Below are positions 1 to 8,980 of a DNA stretch of 64,000 nucleotides, one piece after another. Numbering within the stretch: the first letter of the stretch is position 1; every line of letters starts with the position of its first letter. A program made the position numbers and the translations under genes. Location: the NCBI RefSeq assembly GCF_000369405.1, contig NZ_KB849999.1:248001-312000 (forward strand), given 5' to 3'. The notes under the pieces are model-generated. The model was given only the letters and a program-made list of their open reading frames with translations, did no database searches and was not told the origin of the DNA. Origin of the DNA: Acinetobacter sp. ANC 3929. Its GTDB lineage: Bacteria > Pseudomonadota > Gammaproteobacteria > Pseudomonadales > Moraxellaceae.

Positions 1-398
1 CGATGGCCTATGAGGCCTCAGGTTGGCGACCATCAATCATGCTGATGATTATGCTGTTCTGGATTCTTTATCAGCCTGTATGGTGCGGTGTCTGGTTTGC
101 TTTTGGCATGGGGCTTTTTACTGACTTGCTGTTGGATGCACCCTTTGGCCTAAATGCACTGAGTTTCGTGCTGATCAGTTTTGGCATTCGCTATTTAATT
201 CGTGAGCGCCGTATTCTGACGTTTGGGAATTCGTGGGTCATCGCTGTGATTGCGGTTGTGACACACATTACGTTCCTCTGGATGAGCCAGACCATTTCAG
301 GCACACATTTTTCGATTGCACGCCATTGGCAACCAGTCGTGACAAGTGTACTGATATGGCCACTGGTTTATTATTGCTTACATAAATGGCGCATATAA
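1..398 (+). CDS. mreD: Rod shape-determining protein MreD (5' end outside window)
   Basis: Inner-membrane protein of the MreBCD elongation complex that positions lateral cell-wall synthesis. The visible 131 residues are almost entirely hydrophobic membrane segments, with the MreD-like stretch WCGVWFAFGMGLFTDLLLDA in the middle and a short basic C-terminus (HKWRI). MreD proteins usually have about 160 residues or more, so the ATG at position 3 is probably internal and the gene begins before the window. The gene overlaps maf by 13 bp, as expected at the end of an mreBCD-maf-rng cell-envelope operon. Confidence 0.85.
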   Translation, partial: MAYEASGWRPSIMLMIMLFWILYQPVWCGVWFAFGMGLFTDLLLDAPFGLNALSFVLISFGIRYLIRERRILTFGNSWVIAVIAVVTHITFLWMSQTISGTHFSIARHWQPVVTSVLIWPLVYYCLHKWRI

Positions 399-946
399 TT
401 CTCGCATCAAGCTCGCCTCGTCGGCAGGAGCTATTGCAGCAACTGGGGCTGGACTTTGAAATTTATAGTCCCGATATCGATGAGGCGGTGCATGATGGAG
501 AGGCAGTTGAGCATTATGTTGAACGCTTGGCGCGAGATAAGGCACAAGTAGTTTTAAATAAATATGCTGACGCAATTGTGATTGCGGCAGATACCAGTTT
601 AAGTTTTGCTGGACAGATCATTGGTAAGCCAGAGTCAAAGCAACACGCTTTTTCAATTTGGTCGATGCTTTCTGGCCAATGGCATGATGTCTATTCCGGA
701 ATTTGTGTCGCAAGTTCGGCTCAGATATTGAGTCGCGTGGTGAGAACTCAAGTTGAGTTACAGCAGCTCAGTCATGCGGAAATGGAAAAATATTGGGCAA
801 CAGGCGAACCGATAGGTAAAGCAGGTGCTTATGCGATACAAGGAATTGCGGCACAATATATTCCACAAATTCGAGGCAGTTATAGTAATGTCGTCGGTTT
901 ACCTTTGCATGAGATCGCACAGTTATTAGAAAGCGTTAAAGCCTAA
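386..946 (+). CDS. maf: Maf-family nucleoside triphosphate pyrophosphatase
   Basis: House-cleaning enzyme that hydrolyses non-canonical or excess nucleoside triphosphates (dTTP/UTP in the YhdE group) to the monophosphate. The N-terminus carries the family signature ILASSSPRRQELL, followed by a conserved AADTS with the catalytic acid, IGKP, and a C-terminal GKAGAYAIQG block. The length of 186 residues is normal. The start ATG lies inside the last codons of mreD, indicating translational coupling. The dTTP/UTP subgroup is inferred from the GKAGAYAIQG block. Confidence 0.93.
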   Translation: MAHIILASSSPRRQELLQQLGLDFEIYSPDIDEAVHDGEAVEHYVERLARDKAQVVLNKYADAIVIAADTSLSFAGQIIGKPESKQHAFSIWSMLSGQWHDVYSGICVASSAQILSRVVRTQVELQQLSHAEMEKYWATGEPIGKAGAYAIQGIAAQYIPQIRGSYSNVVGLPLHEIAQLLESVKA

Positions 947-1009
947 GTATTTCAATACAGGGAACGACACTTTCGGGTATAAGAATTTTTATAAAATTTT
1001 GAGTTTGTT

Positions 1010-2464
1010 ATGGCAGAAGAGTTGCTGATTAACGTCACGCCGATGGAATGTCGTGTGGCCTTGATTGAAAATGGTACGGTCAATGAATTATTCGTTGAGC
1101 GGACTGTAAAACGTGGGTTAGTGGGTAATATCTACAAAGGTAAAGTGGTTCGTGTATTGCCAGGTATGCAAGCTGCCTTTGTCGATATTGGTTTGTCTCG
1201 AACCGCTTTTTTGCATATTAACGATATGGTGTGGTCGCGTTCTCAACCAACGCCAAACGTTTTTGAGCTGCTACATCCGGGGCAGATGCTCACTGTCCAA
1301 GTTATGAAAGATATGTTGGGTACCAAAGGTGCTCGTCTAAGTACTGATCTATCTATCCCATCGCGCTATCTCGTTCTCATGCCTTATGGCAATCACATTG
1401 GTGTGTCACAGCGAATTGAGTCAGAAGAAGAGCGCGACCGTTTACGTGGTATTATTGAACATATTCAGGCAGAACATAATTTGCCAGGTAGTGTTATTGT
1501 TCGTACTGCGGCAGAAGGCGTCGATGAAGCTGCGATAGCACAAGACATGTGTTATCTCAGTAAACTGTGGGAGTTTATTCAGCGCAAACAAAAAGAAGCG
1601 GCAACTGCTGAACTGATCTTTGAGGAACTCCCTTTACCGCAACGTATCATTAGAGATTTAGCTAGTGATGAAACTGCAAAAATCTATGTCGATTCACGCG
1701 AGATTCATGGCAAGCTCAGCGAGTTTGTAGATGAGTTTGTTCCGACGATTCAAAATCGATTAATTCATTATCCTGGTGAAAAGCCGCTTTTCGATTTGTA
1801 TAACGTCGAAGAAGATATTCAAAAAGCGTTGCAGACCCGTGTGGCACTCAAGTCTGGTGGCTATCTGATGATTGATCAGACTGAAGCCATGACTACGATT
1901 GATGTCAACACAGGCTCATATGTTGGCGGACGTAGTTTAGAAGACACCGTATTTAAAACCAATATGGAAGCAACCCAAGTGATCGCACGACAACTTCGTC
2001 TGCGTAATTTAGGTGGTATTCTGATTATTGATTTTATTGACATGCAAGAAGCTGAGCATCGTGAAGAAGTAATGCGTCAGTTTGAAAGAATGCTGGAACG
2101 CGATCATGCAAAAACTAAAATTACCCAAGTTTCGGAGCTGGGCTTAGTTGAAATGACACGTAAAAGGACCCGTGAATCATTGGAGCATTTGCTTTGTGAA
2201 TCATGTCCAACCTGCCAAGGGCGGGGCTATGTGAAAACAGCAGAGACAGTGTGTTACGAAATATTTCGAGAGATCATGCGTTATGCGCGTGCATTTGATT
2301 CCAAGGGTGGCTTTACTGTCGTTGCCCATCCAGCCGTGATAGATCGGTTATTAACAGCAGAAGCCCCAGCTGTCGCGGATTTAGAACATTTTGTGAATCG
2401 TGTGATCAAATTCCAAGTGGAAAATCTATATACGCAAGAGCAATACGATATCATTTTGACCTAA
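1010..2464 (+). CDS. rng: Ribonuclease G
   Basis: Endoribonuclease that matures the 5' end of 16S rRNA and takes part in mRNA decay. In order: an S1-like RNA-binding domain (about residues 35-125, with GNIYKGKVVRVLPGMQAAFV), the RNase E/G catalytic core with metal-binding acids in TTIDVNTGSYVGGRS and LIIDFIDM, and a cysteine pair CESCPTC of the zinc-link type. At 484 residues it lacks the long C-terminal scaffold of RNase E, which separates it from rne. It sits downstream of mreD-maf, the usual place for rng. Confidence 0.96.
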   Translation: MAEELLINVTPMECRVALIENGTVNELFVERTVKRGLVGNIYKGKVVRVLPGMQAAFVDIGLSRTAFLHINDMVWSRSQPTPNVFELLHPGQMLTVQVMKDMLGTKGARLSTDLSIPSRYLVLMPYGNHIGVSQRIESEEERDRLRGIIEHIQAEHNLPGSVIVRTAAEGVDEAAIAQDMCYLSKLWEFIQRKQKEAATAELIFEELPLPQRIIRDLASDETAKIYVDSREIHGKLSEFVDEFVPTIQNRLIHYPGEKPLFDLYNVEEDIQKALQTRVALKSGGYLMIDQTEAMTTIDVNTGSYVGGRSLEDTVFKTNMEATQVIARQLRLRNLGGILIIDFIDMQEAEHREEVMRQFERMLERDHAKTKITQVSELGLVEMTRKRTRESLEHLLCESCPTCQGRGYVKTAETVCYEIFREIMRYARAFDSKGGFTVVAHPAVIDRLLTAEAPAVADLEHFVNRVIKFQVENLYTQEQYDIILT

Positions 2465-2501
2465 AGTTGTAACAAGATTTCGCTTAATCCTTGTTACAAC
2501 T
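2465..2501 (+). terminator. Stem-loop after rng
   Basis: Perfect 12-bp inverted repeat (2465-2476 with 2490-2501) directly after the rng stop codon, with a 13-nt loop and the T-rich sequence gaaatttta after it. It probably ends the mre-maf-rng transcript. The loop is long and the T-run short, so termination may be partial. Confidence 0.6.
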
Positions 2502-2599
2502 GAAATTTTACTTTCTATCATGAATTTTAAATACTAGACCCATAGAATGAGCCATAGGTACTTTTCGGTGCCTTAGCTAATAATATGAGGTATCTAATT

Positions 2600-2773
2600 A
2601 TGAATGTAAGTGAAAGATTAGTAAGTCACGGTTTTAAGCATGTATTAGACAGTAACCCTGTAAACACATGTTATATGGTAGATAGCCAAGGTAAAGAAGT
2701 TCCAATTACCACGGCAATGATTCGTTCAGCCTGCCATCAGCTTTTACAGCGTTGTCGCACAATTAAAAAATAA
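2600..2773 (+). CDS. Small conserved-looking protein (57 aa), PA1571-like
   Basis: A 57-residue protein with no signal peptide or membrane segment. The middle reads DSQGKEVPITTAMIRSACHQL, a pattern I associate with the small PA1571-family proteins of pseudomonads and Acinetobacter; their function is unknown. I prefer the ATG at 2600 over the ATG at 2585 because a good ribosome-binding site (gagg, 2587-2590) stands 9 nt before it. It stands alone between two terminators. The family assignment is from memory and only moderately sure; that it is a real gene is supported by the ribosome-binding site and the following terminator. Confidence 0.7.
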   Translation: MNVSERLVSHGFKHVLDSNPVNTCYMVDSQGKEVPITTAMIRSACHQLLQRCRTIKK

Positions 2774-2793
2774 GGGGCTATTCGAAGCCCCTT
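2772..2793. terminator. Bidirectional rho-independent terminator
   Basis: Perfect 8-bp GC-rich stem (2772-2779 with 2786-2793), 6-nt loop, followed by aattttttct on the plus strand and by A/T-rich sequence on the minus strand. It overlaps the stop codon of the small gene and serves it and, on the other strand, the convergent atfA gene. Confidence 0.88.
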
Positions 2794-2809
2794 AATTTTT
2801 TCTCTACAA

Positions 2810-4195
2810 TTAATTTGCAACTTTGTGTTGTGACAAGTTTTGAATAGCTTGTTCAAAACGTTGAATTTCTTCTTCTAAATGTGTCAGTAAGTTCTGCATT
2901 TTAGGCAAAGCATTACGACATGCAATCAAACCCACTTCTAGTTTATCTAAATAACTGGTCATGGTGATATTCAGTGCCTGACCATCCATCACAATTGATG
3001 CAGGGTAGAGCGCATCGAGTTTGGCACCATTCCAGTATAGCGGTTCACGTGGACCTGGTACGTTTGAGATGACAAGATTAAATGCCTGACGTTTAGGTAA
3101 CATGCCCGATGCAATGTTTAAACCAGCTGGGCCATACACAACCGCACTATAATTTAAAATTTCATTGGCAGTCATGCGGCTAAAACGTTGTTTCGAGTTC
3201 TGTACGCTACGACGAATAATTTCTAAACGCTCAATTGGATCTTCAATATGAGTCGCAAGATTTGCCAGAATCATGGTAATGCGGTTACTGACATCTGAAT
3301 CATCTGTCCGAAGTGATGCAGGCACCATCGCAATTAACGGTTTCTTCGGCAAGCTATTGTGACTGATTAAATATTCACGCAAAGCGCCAGAGCATACCGC
3401 TAAGATGACGTCATTCAGCGTTACACCCAAAGATTTAGCAATACGACGGAAACGGCCCAGTTCAAAAGATTGCGCTGCAAAACGACGTGAAGAGCTTACA
3501 CGTTGATTAAGAATTGATGGTGGAGCTTGGAAGGTTGAGACATAATCAGGATTTTTGCCAATCTCTTTGAAGATGGTTTGAGAAAGCTCTTGCATCACTT
3601 TCGGTGCAACTTCAAGTTGAGATTTAATCCCTGCCATGACACTCTTAATTTTGCTTACAGTCGGTGGTTTAGGGGCTTTTAAACGCTTGGTCCGTTTTCC
3701 TTCAACACACCAAAGTGGGACAACATGCTTTTCATTTGGATCATGAGAGAGTGATTTTTCAATCAGGCGCATACCCGCCACGCCATCTACCATGGCATGA
3801 TGGATTTTGAAATACATGGCAAAGCGATTACCTTCAATGCCTTCAATAACATCACAGGTCCAGAGCGGCTTGGCACGATCGATTAACGAGCTATGCTGCT
3901 GCGAAATATACACAAGTAATTCGCGAATACGTCCTGGATTAGGTAAAGCGATATGACGGAAATGATGGTCGATATCAAACTCGCTATCTTCACCCCAAAA
4001 CAAACCATTCAACTGATTGTTAAATGGCGGAACAGGAATGCTTTTTGATTGGCGAATTTCATTGACTAGATCATGCACAAATGTGGGTGAAGCGTTCTCT
4101 GGAAGCTCGAATAAAAACAATCCACCTACATGCATAGGTTGTTGCCTTTTCTCTAGCGAGAGAAAGATAAAATCAATCGGGTGTAGTGGGCGCAT
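2810..4195 (-). CDS. atfA: Wax ester synthase/diacylglycerol acyltransferase (WS/DGAT)
   Basis: Bifunctional acyltransferase that makes wax esters from acyl-CoA and fatty alcohols, and triacylglycerol from acyl-CoA and diacylglycerol, for neutral-lipid storage. The start MRPLHPIDFIFLSLEKRQQP, the active-site HHAMVDG at residues 132-138 (second His as base, Asp following), and the C-terminal NVPGPREPLYWNGA block all match A. baylyi AtfA as I remember it. Length 461 is full. It is a single gene convergent with the upstream small gene, with no storage-lipid partner beside it. The acyl-CoA ligase at 17.2-18.8 kb could supply substrate, but that link is inference. Confidence 0.96.
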   Translation of the reverse strand: MRPLHPIDFIFLSLEKRQQPMHVGGLFLFELPENASPTFVHDLVNEIRQSKSIPVPPFNNQLNGLFWGEDSEFDIDHHFRHIALPNPGRIRELLVYISQQHSSLIDRAKPLWTCDVIEGIEGNRFAMYFKIHHAMVDGVAGMRLIEKSLSHDPNEKHVVPLWCVEGKRTKRLKAPKPPTVSKIKSVMAGIKSQLEVAPKVMQELSQTIFKEIGKNPDYVSTFQAPPSILNQRVSSSRRFAAQSFELGRFRRIAKSLGVTLNDVILAVCSGALREYLISHNSLPKKPLIAMVPASLRTDDSDVSNRITMILANLATHIEDPIERLEIIRRSVQNSKQRFSRMTANEILNYSAVVYGPAGLNIASGMLPKRQAFNLVISNVPGPREPLYWNGAKLDALYPASIVMDGQALNITMTSYLDKLEVGLIACRNALPKMQNLLTHLEEEIQRFEQAIQNLSQHKVAN

Positions 4196-4332
4196 AGCAG
4201 ATCTAGCCTCTCATCGCATTTTTTCTAAGATACTCTCATGGAGCTCTTGTTAGAATTATTGGAACCGTTCTGCGCAGTATATACTGTTTGTTCTGGTTAA
4301 AATATGACTTTAGACAAGCGAGTCAGGAAAAA

Positions 4333-4360
4333 TAAAACCACTGACGAATCAGTGGTTTTA
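4333..4360 (-). terminator. Rho-independent terminator of cysH
   Basis: Perfect 12-bp stem (4333-4344 with 4349-4360), tetraloop cgaa, and on the minus strand a T-rich tail (tttatttttcc). It lies 22 bp after the cysH stop codon. Confidence 0.85.
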
Positions 4361-4381
4361 ATATACCAAATCTGTAATTGA

Positions 4382-5113
4382 TTATTTTTTGAGGTTGCCT
4401 GCGTGCAAGCCACATTCTTTATGTGTAGCCTCTTCCCACCACCAACGACCTTCGCGTTCGTGTTGATTTGGCAGCACTGCACGTGTACATGGTTCGCAAC
4501 CAATTGAAATAAAGCCTCGTTCGTGCAATGGGTTATATGGAATTTCCATCATGCGGATATAACTCCAAACATCGGCACTGCTCCAATTCGCAAGCGGATT
4601 ATATTTGATCAACTGTTTGCCTTCACCAGAAAAACCAGCATCAGCTTGAACCACAGGTACCTCGCTACGGGTTGGACTTTGATCCTTGCGTTGGCCAGTA
4701 ATCCATCCATCCAATGTTGCCAGTTTCTTGCGTAGAGGTTGTACTTTACGGATTCCACAACATTCCTGATGTCCATCTTCAAAAAAGCTAAACAAGCCTT
4801 TTTCGGTCACGAATTGCTGAACAGCAGTAGACTCAGGGAAGCAAATTTCAATATCGATCTTATAGTGCTTACGAACAGTTTCAATGAATTGGTAAGTCTC
4901 TGCATGTAAACGTCCCGTATCCAAGCTAAAAACACGGAAGGGTTTACCAAGACGTGAAGCAATATCAATTAAAACAACATCTTCTGCACCTGAAAATGAA
5001 ATTGCAATTTCACCTTCTTGGCTTAATGCAAGTTCTAAAATTTCTCGTGGCGATTTATCTGCATATTCAGCAGCGAGCGCATCTACAAGGTCAATAGTCG
5101 GAATAACAGTCAT
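4382..5113 (-). CDS. cysH: Phosphoadenylyl/adenylyl-sulfate reductase (Fe-S type)
   Basis: Reduces activated sulfate (APS or PAPS) to sulfite in cysteine biosynthesis. The ATP-pyrophosphatase-like fold shows [10 protein letters not shown] near residue 40 and LDTGR near 65. Cysteine pairs C118-C119 (ECCGIRK) and C206/C209 (GCEPC) are the four ligands of the [4Fe-4S] cluster, and C234 in KECGLH is the catalytic cysteine. The cluster cysteines mark the assimilatory APS-reductase type rather than the E. coli PAPS-only type. I choose the ATG at 5113; the longer frame would need a TTG start at 5143. Divergent from thrH. Confidence 0.94.
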   Translation of the reverse strand: MTVIPTIDLVDALAAEYADKSPREILELALSQEGEIAISFSGAEDVVLIDIASRLGKPFRVFSLDTGRLHAETYQFIETVRKHYKIDIEICFPESTAVQQFVTEKGLFSFFEDGHQECCGIRKVQPLRKKLATLDGWITGQRKDQSPTRSEVPVVQADAGFSGEGKQLIKYNPLANWSSADVWSYIRMMEIPYNPLHERGFISIGCEPCTRAVLPNQHEREGRWWWEEATHKECGLHAGNLKK

Positions 5114-5286
5114 GGATGTTCCTGGCGATAGGCTTGGGCACAATTGTAAATCAATCGAAGCAAAGCAGTGTGCTTGTTATTGATTTTAATCTTGCAGAAT
5201 AAAATGATTTTATTCAACAACAGAGCAAAAATTGAATAATCTTAGTGCTATGATACAGCAATTTTTAACCAACATTGGACGCATTC

Positions 5287-5904
5287 ATGGAAATCGTATG
5301 CCTAGATCTTGAAGGGGTTTTAGTTCCAGAAATCTGGATTAACTTTGCAAAAAAAACAGGGATTAAAGAACTTGAGGCAACCACACGTGATATTCCAGAT
5401 TACGATGTGTTAATGACTCAACGTTTGAATATCTTAAAACAGCATGGTTTGGGCTTAAATGATATTCAAGCTGTGATTGCAGATATGGGACCTTTTGAAG
5501 GGGCAAAAGAGTTTGTTGAATGGGTGCGTACTCATTTTCAACTGATTATTTTATCTGATACTTTCTATGAGTTTGCTCACCCACTCATGAAGCAATTGGG
5601 ATGGCCAACGATTTTCTGTCATAAACTTGAGACAGATGAAAATGGCATGATTACCGCGTATAAATTGCGTCAACCTGATCAAAAACGTCAGGCAGTAAAA
5701 GCATTACATGGCTTGAACTTTCGTGTCATTGCGGCAGGTGATTCTTATAATGATACTACTATGCTGGGTGAAGCTGATCATGGCTTCTTGTTTGATGCGC
5801 CAGCAAATGTGATTGCTGAGTTTCCACAATTCCCACCATTACATGGTTATGAAGCGTTAAAACAAGCGATTCGCTCTGTATCACAACGTGATATCCCAGA
5901 ATAA
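5287..5904 (+). CDS. thrH: Phosphoserine phosphatase / homoserine phosphotransferase ThrH
   Basis: HAD-superfamily enzyme that dephosphorylates phosphoserine and can transfer the phosphate to homoserine. It shows HAD motif I CLDLEGVLVPE at the N-terminus, motif II LSDTFYEF, and motif III/IV AAGDSYNDTTML, and closely follows Pseudomonas ThrH, including ATTRDIPDYDVLM. The ATG at 5287 gives 205 residues, the normal length. The 12-bp longer frame would use TTG and extend beyond the conserved MEIVCLDL start. Followed by a strong double hairpin. Confidence 0.94.
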   Translation: MEIVCLDLEGVLVPEIWINFAKKTGIKELEATTRDIPDYDVLMTQRLNILKQHGLGLNDIQAVIADMGPFEGAKEFVEWVRTHFQLIILSDTFYEFAHPLMKQLGWPTIFCHKLETDENGMITAYKLRQPDQKRQAVKALHGLNFRVIAAGDSYNDTTMLGEADHGFLFDAPANVIAEFPQFPPLHGYEALKQAIRSVSQRDIPE

Positions 5905-5918
5905 TGAATCCTCTCTAG

Positions 5919-5969
5919 CCCTCCTTTTCTAAAGGAGGGAGCTACCCCCTCTTTAATAAAGAGGGGGTA
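5919..5969. repeat. Two tandem palindromes (terminator or dispersed intergenic repeat)
   Basis: Two near-perfect hairpins in tandem: 5919-5927 with 5931-5939 (9 bp, 3-nt loop), and 5943-5955 with 5957-5969 (13 bp including the centre). They lie between the convergent thrH and fadL-like genes and will stop or stabilise both transcripts. The G/C-block composition (ccctcc / ggaggg and ccccctc / gaggggg) is unlike the other terminators in the window and resembles mobile palindromic intergenic elements. A distantly similar palindrome lies at 61925-61975. Confidence 0.7.
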
Positions 5970-5980
5970 GGGGAGATTGC

Positions 5981-7210
5981 TTAGAACTTATAGCCAATTT
6001 TTAAGCCATAAGCGATTGCATTGTTATTTTCAAATTCAGCTACATAGCCTGGCGTATTGAATTGAGAACCTGATTGCGCTTTCGCATCGCCGAGCCAGAA
6101 GTATTTCACACCACCCGCAATAAAGGTCGCAGGAGTCGGGCTATATTGAACACCTACACCAACATTCCAGTAACCTTCTGTTGGACCTAATGTAGTGACA
6201 GGATTACCCGCACCAGAGTCCCAACCCACTGATAGATTACCTGCCCATTGGTCATTGATTTTACGACCTACACCTGCCGTAATCGAGTATTGGTCTTCGG
6301 TATAAGCAACAAGATCAAAACCGTCTTTTTTGCCTGTATTGCTTACAATTGGAGGTAGAGTCGAAGCTGCACCAAATTTATAAGGACGGATAGCAAAGTC
6401 TTTCCAATTCACCCAACGTAAGTTTGCAAATGCGACTGTGTTCTCCATAATCCCTGTTTGGAAATCAAGATTAACCGATTGAGGGGTGGTGATTTCAGTT
6501 GTGCCTGTTGAATGATTGATTTTATTTAATATTGCATCAAAACCGGCATTGCCTGTCATACCTGCAATGCCATGCGTTTCGTAAGCATTCATTTCATGCT
6601 TGATTTTGGCACGATAGGTCAAAGAGGTTTTGAGTGCGATTTCAGGAATTTGATAAGCAACACCAGCTAACCAACCTACAGCTTCATCACGACCTGTTTT
6701 AAAATCATAGCCACTGTAAGCACTATAGCTTTGGCCACGTAATAATACGGTGCTGTCTAAAGTTTGATAAACTGCACCTGCATAGAGGTTCCAGTTTTGA
6801 TTCGGTTGGTAACCAAATAACAGGTTTAAGTTTTCAGTATCAACTGTAACGGATGTACCACCTTTAAATGGAACAGGGCGACTTTCGATAAAATTATTTT
6901 TGCCCGTATATTCTGCATCTGCCCCATAAGGCTGGTCATAAATAAGACCAATCGAAAATTTATCCGTTGCTTGAATTTTTAAGGCCGCATTCGGCGAGTA
7001 GTAATGATTCGCCATATTCCCAGTATTGTTTTGAGATATGTCCTTACCTGATACATTTGGATCAAGAACTGTGATACCCGCTTCAAAATAATTGTTTGGC
7101 TGTAAAAAAGCTGCAATCGATTGACCTGAGCGATCCAGTGCTGCGGCAAATGTTGTCGTTGTTGGGACTAAGCTAAGTAGTAGAGCCGTTTGAATAGCAT
7201 TCAGCTTCAT
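5981..7210 (-). CDS. FadL/OmpP1-family outer-membrane transport protein
   Basis: Outer-membrane beta-barrel of the FadL/TodX family, which passes long-chain fatty acids or other hydrophobic compounds. A signal peptide (about residues 1-22, cut before AALDRSGQ) precedes the N-terminal plug segment; many alternating beta-strands follow, and the protein ends in the aromatic residue Phe (IGYKF) typical of barrels. Length 409. It is a paralog of the next gene on the same strand; the last about 110 residues are nearly identical in the two (VSVGWDSGAGNPVTTLGPTE). Substrate unknown. Confidence 0.9.
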   Translation of the reverse strand: MKLNAIQTALLLSLVPTTTTFAAALDRSGQSIAAFLQPNNYFEAGITVLDPNVSGKDISQNNTGNMANHYYSPNAALKIQATDKFSIGLIYDQPYGADAEYTGKNNFIESRPVPFKGGTSVTVDTENLNLLFGYQPNQNWNLYAGAVYQTLDSTVLLRGQSYSAYSGYDFKTGRDEAVGWLAGVAYQIPEIALKTSLTYRAKIKHEMNAYETHGIAGMTGNAGFDAILNKINHSTGTTEITTPQSVNLDFQTGIMENTVAFANLRWVNWKDFAIRPYKFGAASTLPPIVSNTGKKDGFDLVAYTEDQYSITAGVGRKINDQWAGNLSVGWDSGAGNPVTTLGPTEGYWNVGVGVQYSPTPATFIAGGVKYFWLGDAKAQSGSQFNTPGYVAEFENNNAIAYGLKIGYKF

Positions 7211-7422
7211 TAATATGTTCTCTCAAATCACTTTGTAACAGAATGGCGCGGAAAGTAACATAATTTTTATTCGCTTAAATATTTTACAAATGTCAATAAA
7301 TGAACTGATAAGGTCACGAAAAATAGTTGAGCATTCAAGTTTTATCTTGGTGGCTTTGAGGTTTGAAATGAGCTAAGGGAGTTGAGCTATTATTTTGATT
7401 TTATTTATTAAAGCACAATAAA

Positions 7423-7446
7423 AAAGGTCACCCGAAGATGACCTTT
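7423..7446 (-). terminator. Rho-independent terminator of the larger fadL-like gene
   Basis: 8-bp stem (7423-7430 with 7439-7446), 8-nt loop, followed on the minus strand by a run of Ts. It separates the tandem fadL-like genes, so each is probably transcribed on its own. The rest of the space between them (7211-7422) holds only A/T-rich promoter-type sequence. Confidence 0.85.
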
Positions 7447-7462
7447 GTTTTATAAATTCTGA

Positions 7463-8980
7463 TTAGAATTTATAACCAATTTTTAAGCCGTATGCGATTG
7501 CATTGTTATCTTCAAACTTAGCAACATAGTCATTACTACCTGCTTGAGCACCTGTTTGTGCCTTAGCATCGCCTAACCAGAAGTATTTCACACCACCAGC
7601 AATAAATGTTGCAGGAGTAGGGCTATATTGAAGACCTACACCTACGTTCCAATAACCTTCTGTTGGACCAAGTGTAGTTACAGGGTTACCTGCACCTGAA
7701 TCCCAACCTACAGAAACGTTACCCGCCCATTGCTCGCTCAGTTTACGGCCAACACCTGCGTTTACAGACCATTGGTCATCAGAATATTCAACTAGGTTAA
7801 AGCCATTTGCTTTACCTGGTACTAAGCCTGCACCACCTAATACTTTAGATAACTCGCCAAATTTATAAGGTTGGATAGAGAAGTCTTTCCAGTTTACCCA
7901 ACGGACATTTGCGAATGCAACCGTGTTCGCCATGATCCCAGTTTGGAAATCTAAGTTAACCGATTGAGGGGTTGTAATTTTTGTTTTCTTATCGGCATTT
8001 AATCCTGCAAGTTTAGTTGGATCAACGCCTAAACCTGTAAGTACATTTGTTAAACCAGGAAAAGCTAATAAAGATAGATCTTCTTTGATATTTACATCAT
8101 GATCGATTTCTGAACGATAAGTCACAGATGCTTTTAACGCAATTTCAGGAATTTGGTATGCAGCACCTGCTAACCAACCCACACCAGTTGTTTCTTTAAT
8201 ATTTGCATCATAGCCATTATAAACACTGTATGCTTCACCACGAAGGCTGACATTCCCTTTTACAGTTTGAAGCACTGGACCTGCATAGAAATTTAGGTTT
8301 TTATTTGGTTGGAAACCAAAAACAAAAGAAAGGTTTTGAGTGTCGACTTCAACTTGTGTGCTATTTGAACCTGTGCTTGAGCCAAGATAGCCTTTTGCTG
8401 CATTTAACGCTGCTTGAGTTTGCTGTAGTTTTTGAAGACCAGCACCTACAGCAACATTACCACCTAGCGCAACTCGTTGTAACGCACCTAAAATTTCTTG
8501 TTGAGTAGGATTTTTTGGGTCTTTTGCAACTTGTTGAAGAGCTGGTCCGAATGAAGATCCAGCAGCTTGAACTAACTGACCAACAGATTTGGTTGATAAA
8601 TCGTTTAGAGATTTTTGATTTAAAACACCATCAGTTGGGCTAGAAACGAATACATTATTACCAGTATATCTTGCATCGGCACCAAATGGTTGGTCATAAA
8701 GAAGACCAAAAGAAACATTGTCAGTCAGTTGAAGTTTTAATGCAGCACTTGGGAAGTAATAATCATCACCCATATCACCGATTTTACGTGTTGTTGATGA
8801 TGTACCCGCTTCTTGACCTTTAACTGTAGGGTCTAAAACCGAAATACCGGCTTCAAAATAATTACCCGGTTGTAAAAATGCAGACATAGATTGACCTGAA
8901 CGGTCTAACGCGGCTGCAAATACTCCAGTTGCAGGTAGCGTTGCTAAGATCATGGCAGTGCTAAGATGTTTTAATTTCAT
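7463..8980 (-). CDS. FadL/OmpP1-family outer-membrane protein with large loop insertion
   Basis: Paralog of the neighbouring FadL-like channel: same signal peptide plus AALDRSGQ plug, same strand pattern and same C-terminal IGYKF. The start is set at the ATG at 8980 (aaggaaag ribosome-binding site 6-7 nt upstream), giving 505 residues. Compared with the 409-residue paralog it carries about 84 extra residues between TGNN (residue 106) and VDTQNL (residue 212). The insert is rich in Gln, Ala, Leu and Ser and predicted helical by eye (GALQRVALGG, LQKLQQTQAALNAAK). It would form an extracellular loop or cap. Substrate unknown. Confidence 0.9.
   Translation of the reverse strand: MKLKHLSTAMILATLPATGVFAAALDRSGQSMSAFLQPGNYFEAGISVLDPTVKGQEAGTSSTTRKIGDMGDDYYFPSAALKLQLTDNVSFGLLYDQPFGADARYTGNNVFVSSPTDGVLNQKSLNDLSTKSVGQLVQAAGSSFGPALQQVAKDPKNPTQQEILGALQRVALGGNVAVGAGLQKLQQTQAALNAAKGYLGSSTGSNSTQVEVDTQNLSFVFGFQPNKNLNFYAGPVLQTVKGNVSLRGEAYSVYNGYDANIKETTGVGWLAGAAYQIPEIALKASVTYRSEIDHDVNIKEDLSLLAFPGLTNVLTGLGVDPTKLAGLNADKKTKITTPQSVNLDFQTGIMANTVAFANVRWVNWKDFSIQPYKFGELSKVLGGAGLVPGKANGFNLVEYSDDQWSVNAGVGRKLSEQWAGNVSVGWDSGAGNPVTTLGPTEGYWNVGVGLQYSPTPATFIAGGVKYFWLGDAKAQTGAQAGSNDYVAKFEDNNAIAYGLKIGYKF

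Noticed and set aside
4017..4253. 78-codon plus-strand frame opposite the atfA start
   Set aside because: Opposite the highly conserved N-terminus of AtfA; no ribosome-binding site.
5113..5143. Longer CysH starting at TTG 5143
   Set aside because: The added ten residues are not conserved and the ATG at 5113 has its own acceptable ribosome-binding site.
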